Shown piece after piece: positions 11,314 to 20,600 of a stretch of DNA of 63,964 bases. The stretch spans positions 1 to 63,964 of the forward strand of contig NZ_BBCC01000016.1 in NCBI RefSeq assembly GCF_001311845.1, in the 5' to 3' direction. The notes below the pieces were generated by a model. That model did no database searches. It was not told where the DNA came from and worked only from the letters and a program-made list of their open reading frames with translations. The translations under genes were made by a program, and so were the position numbers. Source of the stretch: Desulfosarcina cetonica JCM 12296. GTDB taxonomy: Bacteria > Desulfobacterota > Desulfobacteria > Desulfobacterales > Desulfosarcinaceae. How positions within the stretch are numbered: the stretch's first letter is position 1; every line of letters begins with the position of its first letter.

Positions 11314-11346
11314 GACAGCGAGGGCAACTGTGTTGCTCTCGCTGTC
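11314..11346 (-). terminator. Rho-independent terminator of the transfer-gene operon
   Basis: GACAGCGAGGGCAAC pairs with GTTGCTCTCGCTGTC (15 bp, one G-U) around a 3-nt loop. It is followed on the minus strand by TCTTTT. It lies downstream of the gene ending at 11593 and just before the recombinase operon, so it separates the two units. Confidence 0.7.
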
Positions 11347-11360
11347 AGGTTTGGGCGCAT

Positions 11361-11428
11361 ATGAGTTTGTATAATGAGAGCATATGTACGCCATATGAAA
11401 AGGGGGCGGCGTACACATACAAACTCAT
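11361..11428. promoter_or_regulatory. Interrupted 68-bp palindrome, candidate operator or oriT
   Basis: ATGAGTTTGTAT pairs with ATACAAACTCAT (12 bp, perfect). Inside it GTACGCC pairs with GGCGTAC (7 bp). The palindrome lies in the gap between the recombinase and transfer operons, where an operator, recombination accessory site or transfer origin would be expected. A further stem (GAGCAT...ATGCTC enclosing GGGCA...TGCCC) follows at about 11446-11480. No further gene is seen in 11347-11592. Confidence 0.4.
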
Positions 11429-11592
11429 CGTCACAAGAAAAAAGAGCATTCGGGGCAGCTATGCCCAAAGATGCTCTCATACACTCTATAGTAGACTCAA
11501 AATGTTTAATAAAAAGTAAATTGCTGCGCTGTAAGCCGCAGAATATATTAGTTTTTGTTAAATTAGTACTTGTGATGTTCGGTTTTCTCATT

Positions 11593-11999
11593 TTACCTCA
11601 CCGCTCCAATCACAAGACGCAGCATGAACCAAATGCCCAGAATCGAACCAACCCACCGCGCAGCATCGACGCTGCAAAGCTGCTTTAAAATGGCCGCAAC
11701 GGCTATCAGGAACAGTCCAAAGCAGGCATGCTCAAGAATACTTGGGCGCAGCCTCGATCCTGATGGGAGGTGCGCTCCTCGGGCCAGGTCCGGTGCGGTA
11801 TTCTTTGCCGCCATCATGCGCCGCCAGGTCAGGCAGCGATGCCAGGCTTCATCGACCCATAAAGCAGGGCCCACGGGCAGGAATGATAGAGGTAATATTT
11901 CCAGATCGGGGCGTAAGGCACTTTCCCGGCCATTACGCCCCAGGCCCCGTAAGCAGCGGCACAAAGTAGCAGGATGTTTATCCAGGCGCGAAGAAACAT
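11593..11999 (-). CDS. Small membrane protein downstream of the coupling protein, frameshifted in this sequence
   Basis: It starts at ATG 11999, 4 nt after the coupling-protein stop, with GGAGG inside the end of that gene. The N-terminus MFLRAWINILLLCAAAYGAW is a membrane segment, and the continuation KYYLYHSCPWALLYGSMKPG follows. The frame then has to move once by a single missing base, between about 11960 and 11829, to reach a second membrane pair (FGLFLIAVAAILKQL; WVGSILGIWFMLRLVIGAV). About 135 aa with three TM helices. The coupling protein lacks its own N-terminal membrane anchor, so this protein may supply it; that is inference from gene order only. Confidence 0.55.
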
Positions 12000-12003
12000 C
12001 TTT

Positions 12004-13623
12004 CTAACCTCCCTCAAAAACCCGGTCCAAAACGCCGCCGATATCCAGGCCCTTTCTCATGAAATCCACGGGACGGGATAAAGGCCTGTCAGCATAATGA
12101 GGATGGATGTCAAAAACAGGCCGACCACCTTTCCCGCGATAGCGCCGATCCAGGAAATACGCAGTCTTGAAACAGGCAACCGGATGAGCATGCGCCAGGA
12201 TCAGAATTTGCGCCGCCGGATGCATGGTGGTGACTTCATCAGGCGTGATGAGCTTGCGCGTAATCAAGCTGTCCTCACGGCTCAAATATGAGGGGTCAGA
12301 AAACAGCTCTGCGCGTTTTTCGGCGCTGCGCTCGGACAGGGATTCAATTGTGGTCACGCCACAAAGCCGGGAGGTGTATTCGGCGGTCATCAGATCAGTG
12401 GTCCCGAAAATCTGAATCACGCCGCTATTGGCAATAAAGGTCTGCCAGCGCTTTTCGTAAAGGTCCGCAAGCTGGTTGAAGTCCTGGACGATCATATGGA
12501 GCTGCATGCCATATCCGGCCATCAGACCATAGGCCGTCTCGATTGAATCCAAACGGCCTAATGCTGCAGCTTCCTCGATTAAAAAATAAACAGGCGGGTT
12601 TGGCTTGGTCTTAAACCGGGTGACAGCGGTAATGGCGATACTGATCAGCATTCGCAGGAAACGGTTATAAGTGTAGAGCCGCCCTGCAGGCAGAACGATG
12701 AAGACATCAAGCTTGCCTTGCTCCAGCTCCTCAAAGGAGAAATCCGATTTTGCCAAAGCGCGCTGGATTTTTGGACTTTCAAGGAAGTGGGTATTTTGCT
12801 GCGCTGTCGATATAACGCCGGAGCGTTCTTTTTCTGCCTTGTTCAATATTCTGGCTGCTGCCGAGCGCACCGCCTCACTGCGGCTCTGAGCCATGCCCGG
12901 ATGGACAAGGCGCAATTTGTCATCTTCTCCCTTTTCGAATTTGCCGCTAACCATGGTTTCAAAATCGCGCCTGGAGAGATTGAGCAGCCGTCGCACCTGA
13001 GCCAGATCGCGGGATTTCTTATCAGTAGGCAGGAGCACCAAAGGCGTGGCCGCAACGTATTCAGTAAGTCCTGAAATGAACGATCTGGCTTCTTCATCCC
13101 AATGGGGTTCCCTGGTGTTGCGATCCCTGACAAGAGCGCTGGCAATGAGCATCGCATCTTCAACAAAATCGTCATTGTCAGGATCAAGCCAGTCCAGCAC
13201 ATTGATGCGAGCCGGGGTCATGCCCAGCCTTGAACAAACCATATCCCAGGGATCGATGATGACCACCTTATGCCCCAGAACATCACGCCGGTAGCGGGCA
13301 GCAATTAAGGACAGCTCACCATCCTTGACATCGATGGCCACCAGCGGCCCGCGATGCTCAAGGCAGCGCGGCATGCTTGCGGTGAGGAGTTTGCCGCTCC
13401 TGGTCGGGGCCACCGTCAAGAGATGGCGCTGCGTGCTTGACGTGATGGTAAAGCTTGCAGCCTGCCTGTGTTCAGGGAAACCATAGCCCAGAAATATCTT
13501 GCCGTTCTCGCCGTAGTGACGGCGTTTAAGATGCGCCTTATCCGCCCATCGCGCCGAGCCGTGAAGGCCCGGATCGCGGGCGTAAATCCGCGCCTGGAGG
13601 AGGCTGTTATTTTGTTTTTGCAT
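12004..13623 (-). CDS. VirD4/TraG-family type IV coupling protein
   Basis: A 539-aa ATPase that links relaxase-DNA complexes to a secretion channel. Walker A is VAPTRSGK (71-78). Walker B is in VYFLIEEAAALGRLDS, and the family feature NSGVIQIFGTTDLMTAEYTS follows. Unlike most VirD4 proteins there are no N-terminal transmembrane helices; the protein starts directly in the soluble domain. The start ATG overlaps the VWA-gene stop (TAATG). Its presence with relaxase and MobC but no VirB proteins suggests the element brings its own coupling protein and borrows a channel. Confidence 0.88.
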   Translation of the reverse strand: MQKQNNSLLQARIYARDPGLHGSARWADKAHLKRRHYGENGKIFLGYGFPEHRQAASFTITSSTQRHLLTVAPTRSGKLLTASMPRCLEHRGPLVAIDVKDGELSLIAARYRRDVLGHKVVIIDPWDMVCSRLGMTPARINVLDWLDPDNDDFVEDAMLIASALVRDRNTREPHWDEEARSFISGLTEYVAATPLVLLPTDKKSRDLAQVRRLLNLSRRDFETMVSGKFEKGEDDKLRLVHPGMAQSRSEAVRSAAARILNKAEKERSGVISTAQQNTHFLESPKIQRALAKSDFSFEELEQGKLDVFIVLPAGRLYTYNRFLRMLISIAITAVTRFKTKPNPPVYFLIEEAAALGRLDSIETAYGLMAGYGMQLHMIVQDFNQLADLYEKRWQTFIANSGVIQIFGTTDLMTAEYTSRLCGVTTIESLSERSAEKRAELFSDPSYLSREDSLITRKLITPDEVTTMHPAAQILILAHAHPVACFKTAYFLDRRYRGKGGRPVFDIHPHYADRPLSRPVDFMRKGLDIGGVLDRVFEGG

Positions 13624-14648
13624 TACGAACCTCCTTTACAGGGGCGCACCTCAAGGACTTTTTGCGTTCCATAGGCCGTGCTCAAAGAATGGAAATACTG
13701 GTTCAGGTTGGCTTTCAGGTCAGTGGTGGATTGCAGGAAGGCATCGGCCAGACCGATCAGGGGGTGTTCGTACTTTTCGCCCAGGAAATAAACAAAGGTC
13801 AGGACGTCCTTTTTGGCCGTGAGCAGCTTTTGTTTCATCTCCTCATCAGGCTCTATTTGCCCATCGGTGATGAGGATGACGGCTTTTTGATAATCCCTGA
13901 AATAATCCTGCGCGAGGTTCTCATAGGCCCCCAGAAGAGGGGCATATAAATCTGTCCCACCCTCGGCCTTCAAATCATCAAGCTTGAAATCTCCCTTGTT
14001 GCAGCTCTGGTAATATTTATTGTGCCAGGCATAGCCGCCATTGAAGCTGGCAAGGGCGCATTGCGCTGAAGGTGGCAAATCTTTTAAGAAAGTTTGAGCG
14101 CTATCCTGCACATCTGAAATCACCTCCGCCATAGAGCCGGAGCGATCCAATAACAGGACGAAAGCCATTTTCGGAGCGGCGATATGGACATCCTTATATT
14201 CAAAGCAGAGCTTTCGCCCGGATGTCGTGTAAACCGCCAGACTGCCCTTTGGCGGGGATATGAAATTCCCGTTCCCATCCCTGAAATTTGCGATGAGCGT
14301 TAACCCGGACGTGCCAGCAGAGGATTTGATGATTTCGGCAACGCCGCCGCTAAAGGCCAAAACAAGGTCGTTCTGGACATCGATGTCAAAGCCTGACGTG
14401 ATGCGGATACCCTTAGCATCGGTCATTCCCATCTCCGATACCGCCCGGATCAGGACATCTGATGGGATAAACCTTGGGTCAAGCCGCACCTTCAGTGAGA
14501 TATCTTTCTCAAAATCATAGGGACTGCGAATGATGATCTTTGGGCGTTGCCCGGCAACCTTGGATTTGATGGATATGGAAGCATCCTGGGCCAGGGCCGA
14601 AGTCAGGAGAAACAGGCTTAAGGCCGCTGCTATGGCTAATTTCTTCAT
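13623..14648 (-). CDS. Secreted von Willebrand factor A domain protein
   Basis: A 341-aa protein with a signal peptide (MKKLAIAAALSLFLLTSALA). An N-terminal beta-rich region is followed by a VWA domain whose metal-ion site begins at LLDRSGSMAEV and continues with GGTDLYAPL and ILITDGQI. VWA domains mediate protein contacts through a divalent metal. It sits in the transfer operon between a lipoprotein and the coupling protein, with overlapping stop/start, so a role in mating-pair contact or surface assembly is inferred. The DRSGS...T...D set appears intact. Confidence 0.8.
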   Translation of the reverse strand: MKKLAIAAALSLFLLTSALAQDASISIKSKVAGQRPKIIIRSPYDFEKDISLKVRLDPRFIPSDVLIRAVSEMGMTDAKGIRITSGFDIDVQNDLVLAFSGGVAEIIKSSAGTSGLTLIANFRDGNGNFISPPKGSLAVYTTSGRKLCFEYKDVHIAAPKMAFVLLLDRSGSMAEVISDVQDSAQTFLKDLPPSAQCALASFNGGYAWHNKYYQSCNKGDFKLDDLKAEGGTDLYAPLLGAYENLAQDYFRDYQKAVILITDGQIEPDEEMKQKLLTAKKDVLTFVYFLGEKYEHPLIGLADAFLQSTTDLKANLNQYFHSLSTAYGTQKVLEVRPCKGGS

Positions 14649-14660
14649 GGCATTCCTCCC

Positions 14661-15347
14661 TTAAAGCAGGTTTTTAAGCCTGGAACGGGTCTGCGCCACG
14701 CCCAGCAAGGCAAAATCCAGATCGCCGGAATATGAGCGCTTCAGGATTCCAATAGAGGAGAGATAGGCCTTCAGCGGTTCGTCCTGGTCGGGATGGACGC
14801 GCATGATTTTTAGGGTGCTCAGACGATCCGCAAAACTGCCAAGAGCAAGGTTTTTCGGGACTTCCTGCGGAACTTTGACCTCAATATGTTTGTCGTCACT
14901 TACCTGAAAGGGCACGTTAATACATGGCCCGATCCAGTAGAGCCGGACGCTATCCGGCTGCGTCAGATCGATTGTCGTTTTGATTTGCTCGAAAGCGACC
15001 ACCAGATCAGAAAACGACGATTCAAAAGTTATGAGGCTTTTGATATAGTCCGCCTGTTCCAAAAGCTGGCGGGAAGTTCCAGACCAGGCAATACGATTAG
15101 GCTGGGCACTGAGCAGGATGTGCACTTGTGTGTCTCGCGTGGCCTTTCGTTTTGCCAGTTTCGTGAGCTGCTGCAAGAGGTGCAGGCAGGTCTTGAAACT
15201 TTCGTCATGTTGCTCCTTGGTAACAGTGCCGCCGTTCTCGATCAGGAGGAATATGGCTTCATTGCTCTGGGGCGCGTTCACAGATACAGGGCGGTCATTA
15301 CAGGCAAAGAGGAACGTACACAGGATTAAAGCAATTATTCGTTTCAT
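14661..15347 (-). CDS. Lipoprotein of the transfer operon
   Basis: A 228-aa protein with a lipoprotein signal: MKRIIALILCTFLFAC ends in the lipobox LFAC with Cys16. The mature part has an alpha/beta pattern (QVHILLSAQPNRIAW; VRLYWIGPCINVPFQV), so it could itself be a degenerate VWA-like fold; this is uncertain. The start overlaps the upstream gene stop by 4 nt (ATGA), and the VWA gene follows 12 nt later. The envelope location and coupling suggest that the three proteins act together. Confidence 0.65.
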   Translation of the reverse strand: MKRIIALILCTFLFACNDRPVSVNAPQSNEAIFLLIENGGTVTKEQHDESFKTCLHLLQQLTKLAKRKATRDTQVHILLSAQPNRIAWSGTSRQLLEQADYIKSLITFESSFSDLVVAFEQIKTTIDLTQPDSVRLYWIGPCINVPFQVSDDKHIEVKVPQEVPKNLALGSFADRLSTLKIMRVHPDQDEPLKAYLSSIGILKRSYSGDLDFALLGVAQTRSRLKNLL

Positions 15348-15949
15348 GAGGGTACACCTCCTTCGGGGGATTTGAGGCGTTTAAAAGCCTGGGCGGTGAA
15401 CAGCCCTAAAATGATGTTTATGACGGCGATGACGATGCTTACGGCGATGCCCATACCCTTGTTCTCAGCCAGAAAAGCCATCAGGTCGTGGGCCTCGTTT
15501 TGAATAAAGATACCGCCGGGCGCGGCCTGTTTGGCGATAAGGCTGTAGAGACTTACGATTTCTACGCTTATCACCAGAGCCAAAACGAGCGCGGCCATGC
15601 TGGCGATGATCTGGTTTTGAGCTTCAGCAAGCCATTCACGAGGGTTTTCGAGGATGTTTTGGCGGAAGATTTCCGTCCAAATGAAAAAGGGCGTTCCAAC
15701 ACTAAACGTGGCTAAAATTGCCGATATCAGATGTGCAGCATTCGCATCTTGGTCGATATACCGGAATGCCGTGCCGATGATCGGCAGTTCTGAGAGGTAG
15801 GTTTCTTCCATCAGGCCTATACTTTCAGTATAGACACTGAAAAACATCAGCCACATGGCGGCTTTCAGGCAAACGCAAAGCACGGGTGCCAGGATGCGGG
15901 AAAAATTTGGTGTTTGGACGTTTTCAAATGGGGATGGTTTATCGAACAT
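15344..15949 (-). CDS. Four-TM integral membrane protein, first gene of the transfer operon
   Basis: A 201-aa protein with four hydrophobic segments (LAPVLCVCLKAAMWLMFFSVY; ISAILATFSVGTPFFIW; SMAALVLALVISVEIVSLYSL; GIAVSIVIAVINIILGLFTA). The start at ATG 15949 is supported by AGGAGG at 15957-15952; an upstream ATG at 15979 has none. It heads an overlapping cluster with the lipoprotein, VWA protein and coupling protein. No known family is recognised. The 250 nt upstream, shared with a divergent gene, should hold the operon promoter. Confidence 0.65.
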   Translation of the reverse strand: MFDKPSPFENVQTPNFSRILAPVLCVCLKAAMWLMFFSVYTESIGLMEETYLSELPIIGTAFRYIDQDANAAHLISAILATFSVGTPFFIWTEIFRQNILENPREWLAEAQNQIIASMAALVLALVISVEIVSLYSLIAKQAAPGGIFIQNEAHDLMAFLAENKGMGIAVSIVIAVINIILGLFTAQAFKRLKSPEGGVPS

Positions 15950-16198
15950 AAAGCCTCCTTTCCTGCGAGCGCAGGTCAACTAATCATTTGGTGATTGCTG
16001 GTTTAGAGGCTTTGCGCAAAGCTCGCTGTTTGAGAAATTTGTATTACAGCAGATCAATCTTGAAAAGAGCAGATGTTTTTTCTGGTTACGTTTAGTGTCC
16101 TAAAAAGTTAACTATCTGTAATTTAAAATTATAATTTTGTATTCTCAGAGCTGAAATTTGACAACCTATTGAAATAGAAGGTATTTATCGAGGTATCT

Positions 16199-16951
16199 AT
16201 GCCACGAAAAGAGAGGCCTCAAAAAAATCCATATTGCAAAAGGTCAAAACTAACCAAGAAGCAATTTGAAGATTTGGTTTATTACTATTTTGCAGAGGTG
16301 ATTGAAAAATTCCCAAGAGACAAAATCCGCTACCTATTCACGATGACTAGTTGGCTAAAGGAAGAAGAGAGAACACAAGATCCACCCACACGCCAAGCTA
16401 TCAGCAGAAATTTTGATAAGATAGGGCAATATATATGGGACAGTTTTATAGTTGATCTACACCCATCGTTTAAAGAAGAGGATGTATTTGATGATCTTTT
16501 AGATTTAATCTATGAGAAAATAACTGCAATCTCTTCATATATAGAGTTTTACAATTCCCTCAACGATTTTCCTTTATACGTAAATTCGGAAAACATAACC
16601 GGTTCAATGTTCTTCTACCTGTTATCCAGCAGGTCAAAGGCCATTAGGGGCTACAAAAAAGATAAATTTTATTTGGAGTTCAGCAGAGCATTCTTTATTT
16701 GCGCGGCTATTGATACAAATAAAACTAAACTTTCATCAATATATGATGTCCATGTGCTGGATTATCCTTACCCCAAAATTAGAAAAATAAAAAATTTCAA
16801 TCAGATTAAATCTAATTTCGGATGGTATAGAACTAATCTTGAGTTTCAGAAAATTGACGCCGAATGGCAAAAAAGTAATACCATACGCAGAAAAATTATG
16901 GGATTTTCAAAAGGACTTCTTTTGTCCTTTTTAAAGGAGAAGCCTATGTAA
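16199..16951 (+). CDS. Hypothetical accessory protein
   Basis: A 250-aa lysine-rich, AT-rich gene unlike its neighbours in base composition, typical of recently acquired cargo. No domain is recognised; the protein is mostly helical and predicted soluble, with several aromatic-rich segments (FEDLVYYYFAEVIEKF). It is divergent from the transfer operon and convergent with the triple-repeat gene. A start codon further inside cannot be excluded. Confidence 0.5.
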   Translation: MPRKERPQKNPYCKRSKLTKKQFEDLVYYYFAEVIEKFPRDKIRYLFTMTSWLKEEERTQDPPTRQAISRNFDKIGQYIWDSFIVDLHPSFKEEDVFDDLLDLIYEKITAISSYIEFYNSLNDFPLYVNSENITGSMFFYLLSSRSKAIRGYKKDKFYLEFSRAFFICAAIDTNKTKLSSIYDVHVLDYPYPKIRKIKNFNQIKSNFGWYRTNLEFQKIDAEWQKSNTIRRKIMGFSKGLLLSFLKEKPM

Positions 16952-16980
16952 ATTTATAACGTATACTGTTGCTATCGCCG

Positions 16981-17883
16981 CTATTTTCTATTTTCTGATT
17001 TCTTTTTATAAAACTCTGCGATTTCTTTACTATTTATTGGCTGCTCAACGAGTTCCACCCTCATTTTTTGTTTACGCATTAAAAATTCTTCTCCATTAAG
17101 ATATTCGTCTCTTAATTTCCAAGTAAAAATTTTCTCGGGGCATTGCATAAGAGAGAACTTAACATCATACCAGCCGATTATTTTATCTTTTACAATATCT
17201 TCGATCATAGCATATTCAACCGCTTGATCTTCAGAATAAATTAATACAATATCGTTTTTTTGTCTCTTTTTTCCCTCCGAAGATAAATAAGCATAATGGC
17301 TTTTTTTTCTAAATTTTTCTAACTCTTCACTGTTAATATTAATCTCAACTTGCTCTAATCTTGACATTTTACCGCTCGAATTTTTCCATTCATGACCATC
17401 AATGAATTTCCTCTTTAGTGTCAAAGTCTGTTTGGGAACCGGATTCATTAAAAATTTCAACGTCAAATTATAGTAGCCAAATTTATCGGCTTTTTTAATT
17501 TCATCAACTATGACAAAATGAGTTGGCTGATCGTCAATATATATTAATATTATTTCGTTTTTTTGAGGCAGGTTTTTTCGGGTATGTGAGCTATCAAACA
17601 TCGCTGTTATACTAACCAACTCAAACCTCATTTCTTTTCCACCTACCGAGAATTCATCGCCTTTCAGATAACAAATACCTCTCCGATCATTGCTCCTCAT
17701 TAGTGTCACATTCACATGGTATTCATCTGGCTTTAATGCCTTAATAACTTCTTCAATCCGAGCAAATGCAAATGGCTGATCATCATCATAAATCAATATG
17801 ATATCATTTCTTTTTAACATTTTATCCCCTGCTGTTGAGCTATTAGAATAAGCTTTTGTTTCAAATTCGATTCTGGGATACAT
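16981..17883 (-). CDS. Protein made of three tandem ~90-residue repeats
   Basis: About 300 aa. The same unit occurs three times. Each begins KNDIILIY-(D/S)-(D)DQP or a variant (RNDIILIYDDDQPFAFARIEEV; KNEIILIYIDDQPTHFVIVDEI; KNDIVLIYSEDQAVEYAMIEDI). It continues with a 'Y.V/L..L.FLM.P' strand and ends 'F..G....GK.MRLE.VE'. This looks like a small beta-barrel triplicated by internal duplication; the function is unknown. The start at ATG 17883 (MYPRIEFETKAYSNSS) has AAAAGGCGG upstream. The AT-rich composition suggests acquired cargo. Confidence 0.6.
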   Translation of the reverse strand: MYPRIEFETKAYSNSSTAGDKMLKRNDIILIYDDDQPFAFARIEEVIKALKPDEYHVNVTLMRSNDRRGICYLKGDEFSVGGKEMRFELVSITAMFDSSHTRKNLPQKNEIILIYIDDQPTHFVIVDEIKKADKFGYYNLTLKFLMNPVPKQTLTLKRKFIDGHEWKNSSGKMSRLEQVEININSEELEKFRKKSHYAYLSSEGKKRQKNDIVLIYSEDQAVEYAMIEDIVKDKIIGWYDVKFSLMQCPEKIFTWKLRDEYLNGEEFLMRKQKMRVELVEQPINSKEIAEFYKKKSENRK

Positions 17884-18183
17884 CCGTCCGCCTTTTCGAA
17901 GGCTTGTAATTGCCTCACCCATCGCCAAGGAAGCTGCAGCAAAAAACCGAGCGTATATTGAAAATCTGTTTTTGCGTTTCCTGGTTGAGAAACCTATTTG
18001 AAATTACACAATTTAAATGGTCATTTACCATAACGGTGAGCACAAAAACAATCTTCACAAACGGTAAAACCTCATACGAAAAACTATTTTTCATATAAAA
18101 CGCAAAATTTAATCAGTATTCATGGACAATAATCGTTTTTCATGCCATAATAAATTACGCAATTGAAATAGGAATTCATAAAT

Positions 18184-19721
18184 ATGGCGATATATAATCA
18201 AAATTCACAGGTTGCAACTGTTTTTCACGGCTTCCCGGCCTTGGAAGAGGGTGCCCGTTTGACTGGATATTCCGCGCTAATTCAGGCTCATGACCTGAAA
18301 GTTCCGCTGCCGGACTATCTCTGTGCTATTGGGACGAAACATAAAAAATACGATTATGAGCGCTGGCATATCTTTACACCGCGCCATAGGCCTGAAGACA
18401 CACTATATGGGCACTTAACCTTTGCGCTTAAGTATGAGGGCATTGATCTGGCGGTCCTCAATGCATTGTTTCAAGATGTTGAAGCCAGAGATATTGAGAA
18501 AATCATCCGCTCAGAGCCTACCGGAATGTATAGCCGCAAATTATGGTTTTTGTGGGAATGGCTACGCGGGCAACACCTTGACATTGAAGATGCACAGGCA
18601 GGAAATTTTGTTCCTCTCGTTAACAGCAAGCTACAATATGAAGGGAAATCATATCCGTCTAAACGCCATCGGGTTCGCAACAACTTGCCGGGAACGCACG
18701 ATTTTTGCCCTTTGATCCGAAAAACAAAAAAGCTTGAGCAATATATAGGCAAGAAACTATCCGAAGCAGCCATAAAAAATATTGGCCAGACCCATCCCGA
18801 TCTACTGAGCCGCGCTTCGGCTTTTTTGCTGCTTAAGGATTCCAAGGCATCTTACACGATTGAAGGAGAAACCCCGCCTCACAGCCGGATCGAACGATGG
18901 GGAAGAATAATTGGCGAAGCGGGCAGCGTAAGCTCAACATTCCTGAACTGGAATATCTGCAAGGAATTGTTATCGCAGATAATCGTTTTATTGAGCCGGG
19001 GATACGCATGGAAGGCGGTTTTGTTGGAGAACATGATCGCAGCTCAGGCATGCCAATGCCTGAGCATATTTCGGCCAGGCCGGATGATTTAAAAGCGCTC
19101 ATGACCGGGTTAATCGAAACATATGAGCTTCTTTGCAAGGATGATTTTGATGCGGTCCTCATAGCGACACTTATCGCTTTTGGTTTTGTATTTATCCATC
19201 CTTTTGAAGATGGGAATGGCCGGATTCACCGTTATTTATTTCACCATGTTCTGGCTGAAAATGACTTTGTTCCAAAAGGATTAATATTCCCTGTATCCGC
19301 TGTCATTTTGGAACGTATAGATGAATACCGTAAAATACTTGAGCATTTCTCAAAACCGCGCCTCGATCTGATTGAATGGCGACCAACAGAGAATAATAAT
19401 GTTGAGGTCCTAAACGAAACCATCGATCTATATCGATATTTTGATGCAACAAACCAGGCTGAGTTTTTCTTTGAATGCGTTGAGGAAACTGTAAATAAAA
19501 CGCTTCCTGATGAGGTGGAATATTTAAAAAAATATGACCTGCTCAATGAATTCATTAAAAACTACATTGATATGCCTGATAACCTTGTTGACTTGCTCAT
19601 TCGCTTCTTGTCTCAAAATAACGGTAAGCTTTCAAAACGTGGGCAAAAAAAGGAATTTGCAAAACTAACTGACCGTGAAATTCAAGCGATTGAACAAAAA
19701 TACGAAGAGATTTTCGGATAA
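18184..19721 (+). CDS. Fic-domain AMPylase family protein, frameshifted in this sequence
   Basis: A Fic protein of about 512 aa once repaired. Fic enzymes transfer AMP or related groups to target proteins. The core motif HPFEDGNGRIHR is intact, and the preceding segment SYTIEG matches the inhibitory (S/T)xxxE(G/N) motif that blocks ATP binding, so this is a self-inhibited class. The frame moves at about 18921; one more G in the G-run joins RIIGEAG to QRKLNIPELEYLQG. A winged C-terminal region follows. It stands alone in the element, so it may be a toxin-like or regulatory gene. Confidence 0.8.
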
Positions 19722-19752
19722 AGCCTTCTTGTTGTCGGCTTTGCCCCGGTGA

Positions 19753-19828
19753 CTGACAGTAATCTCAAAGAAACGCAAAGAACGTGCATCTCTCTAAAAT
19801 ACGTGCACATTTTAAAATTAACTGTCAG
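19753..19828. repeat. 8-bp inverted repeat enclosing 60 bp
   Basis: CTGACAGT (19753-19760) and ACTGTCAG (19821-19828) bound a 60-nt AT-rich core that contains two ACGTGCA direct repeats. It lies just after the Fic gene. It could be a miniature inverted-repeat element or a regulatory palindrome. Confidence 0.3.
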
Positions 19829-19952
19829 TAGCGCCACCGCCAGATTTGAACCCCAAACGGCAACGATGGATAGATCGGTTAACGCCGATCTTTTATAAAT
19901 GATAGGAAATAGTCATTCTAAAAATGCATGAAAATAGCAATTTTTTCTGTTT

Positions 19953-20140
19953 TTAAAACGGTATATCAAGCTCAGACTCGACATAACAAAACGGCCCGCC
20001 TTCTAATCCTACTTCTTTTTTCCAATCCTCATCTTCCATAAGTCTTCAACGGGTTTTGAAAAATTCCGACTATCGGCAGCCACGTCACCAAATTTTGTTT
20101 TAATAACAACAGCACCTTTTTCGTTACCTGGGTGAAACAT
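19953..20140 (-). CDS. Small acidic hypothetical protein, frameshifted in this sequence
   Basis: An ATG at 20140, preceded by AGGAG, opens MFHPGNEKGAVVIKTKFGDV. The frame breaks near 20040. Adding one base joins NFSKPVEDL to MEDEDWKKEVGLEGGPFC and gives a 62-aa product that stops at 19953. The continuity of acidic, protein-like sequence on both sides supports a real gene. Function unknown. It lies beside the IS21 insertion. Confidence 0.4.
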
Positions 20141-20348
20141 CGTGGGAACTCCTATTCGTTCCCTTTAATATTATCGAAACGTCAACCGAAAAATGACCCC
20201 TTGCGACAACCCAATTTTGACCCCCCTGTGATTTAGATGTAAATTTGCCAATAGCCATAAAATCATATGGTTTCTTGAGGAAGAGAGAAGCTGGAGGGAA
20301 CTTAGCGAACGCGGGATCCTCCCTTCCCGGCCTTCAGTTTAATGTGGT

Positions 20349-20600
20349 TTAATTTTGCCGGTGCAACAGCTCCAATGCTTTTTGTTGATTATTCCCAATA
20401 TCGGATCGGGAGACGTCACCAGTCAAAACCGGATAACTATACCCGGTTTTCTGGATCAAAAGTCCACCAAATGCATCCGCGATCCTATAAATATCGTAAC
20501 CCTCAATGTCGTCAAACCAGGTGGTATTTTCTTTTGTAAATTCAAAATCGACTGCTTCCAGTCTGTCCTTTAACGTATTGTATATAGGGATATTCTTCAC
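20349..20600 (-). CDS. IS21 passenger gene, unknown function
   Basis: An 83-aa protein starting at GTG 20600, which overlaps the istB stop (GTGA), so it is translationally coupled to the transposition genes. The middle is acidic (TTWFDDIEGYDIYRIADAFGG). It lies inside the terminal repeats of the insertion, so it moves with it. No known family is recognised. It could be a transposition regulator or a cargo protein. Confidence 0.55.
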   Translation of the reverse strand: MKNIPIYNTLKDRLEAVDFEFTKENTTWFDDIEGYDIYRIADAFGGLLIQKTGYSYPVLTGDVSRSDIGNNQQKALELLHRQN

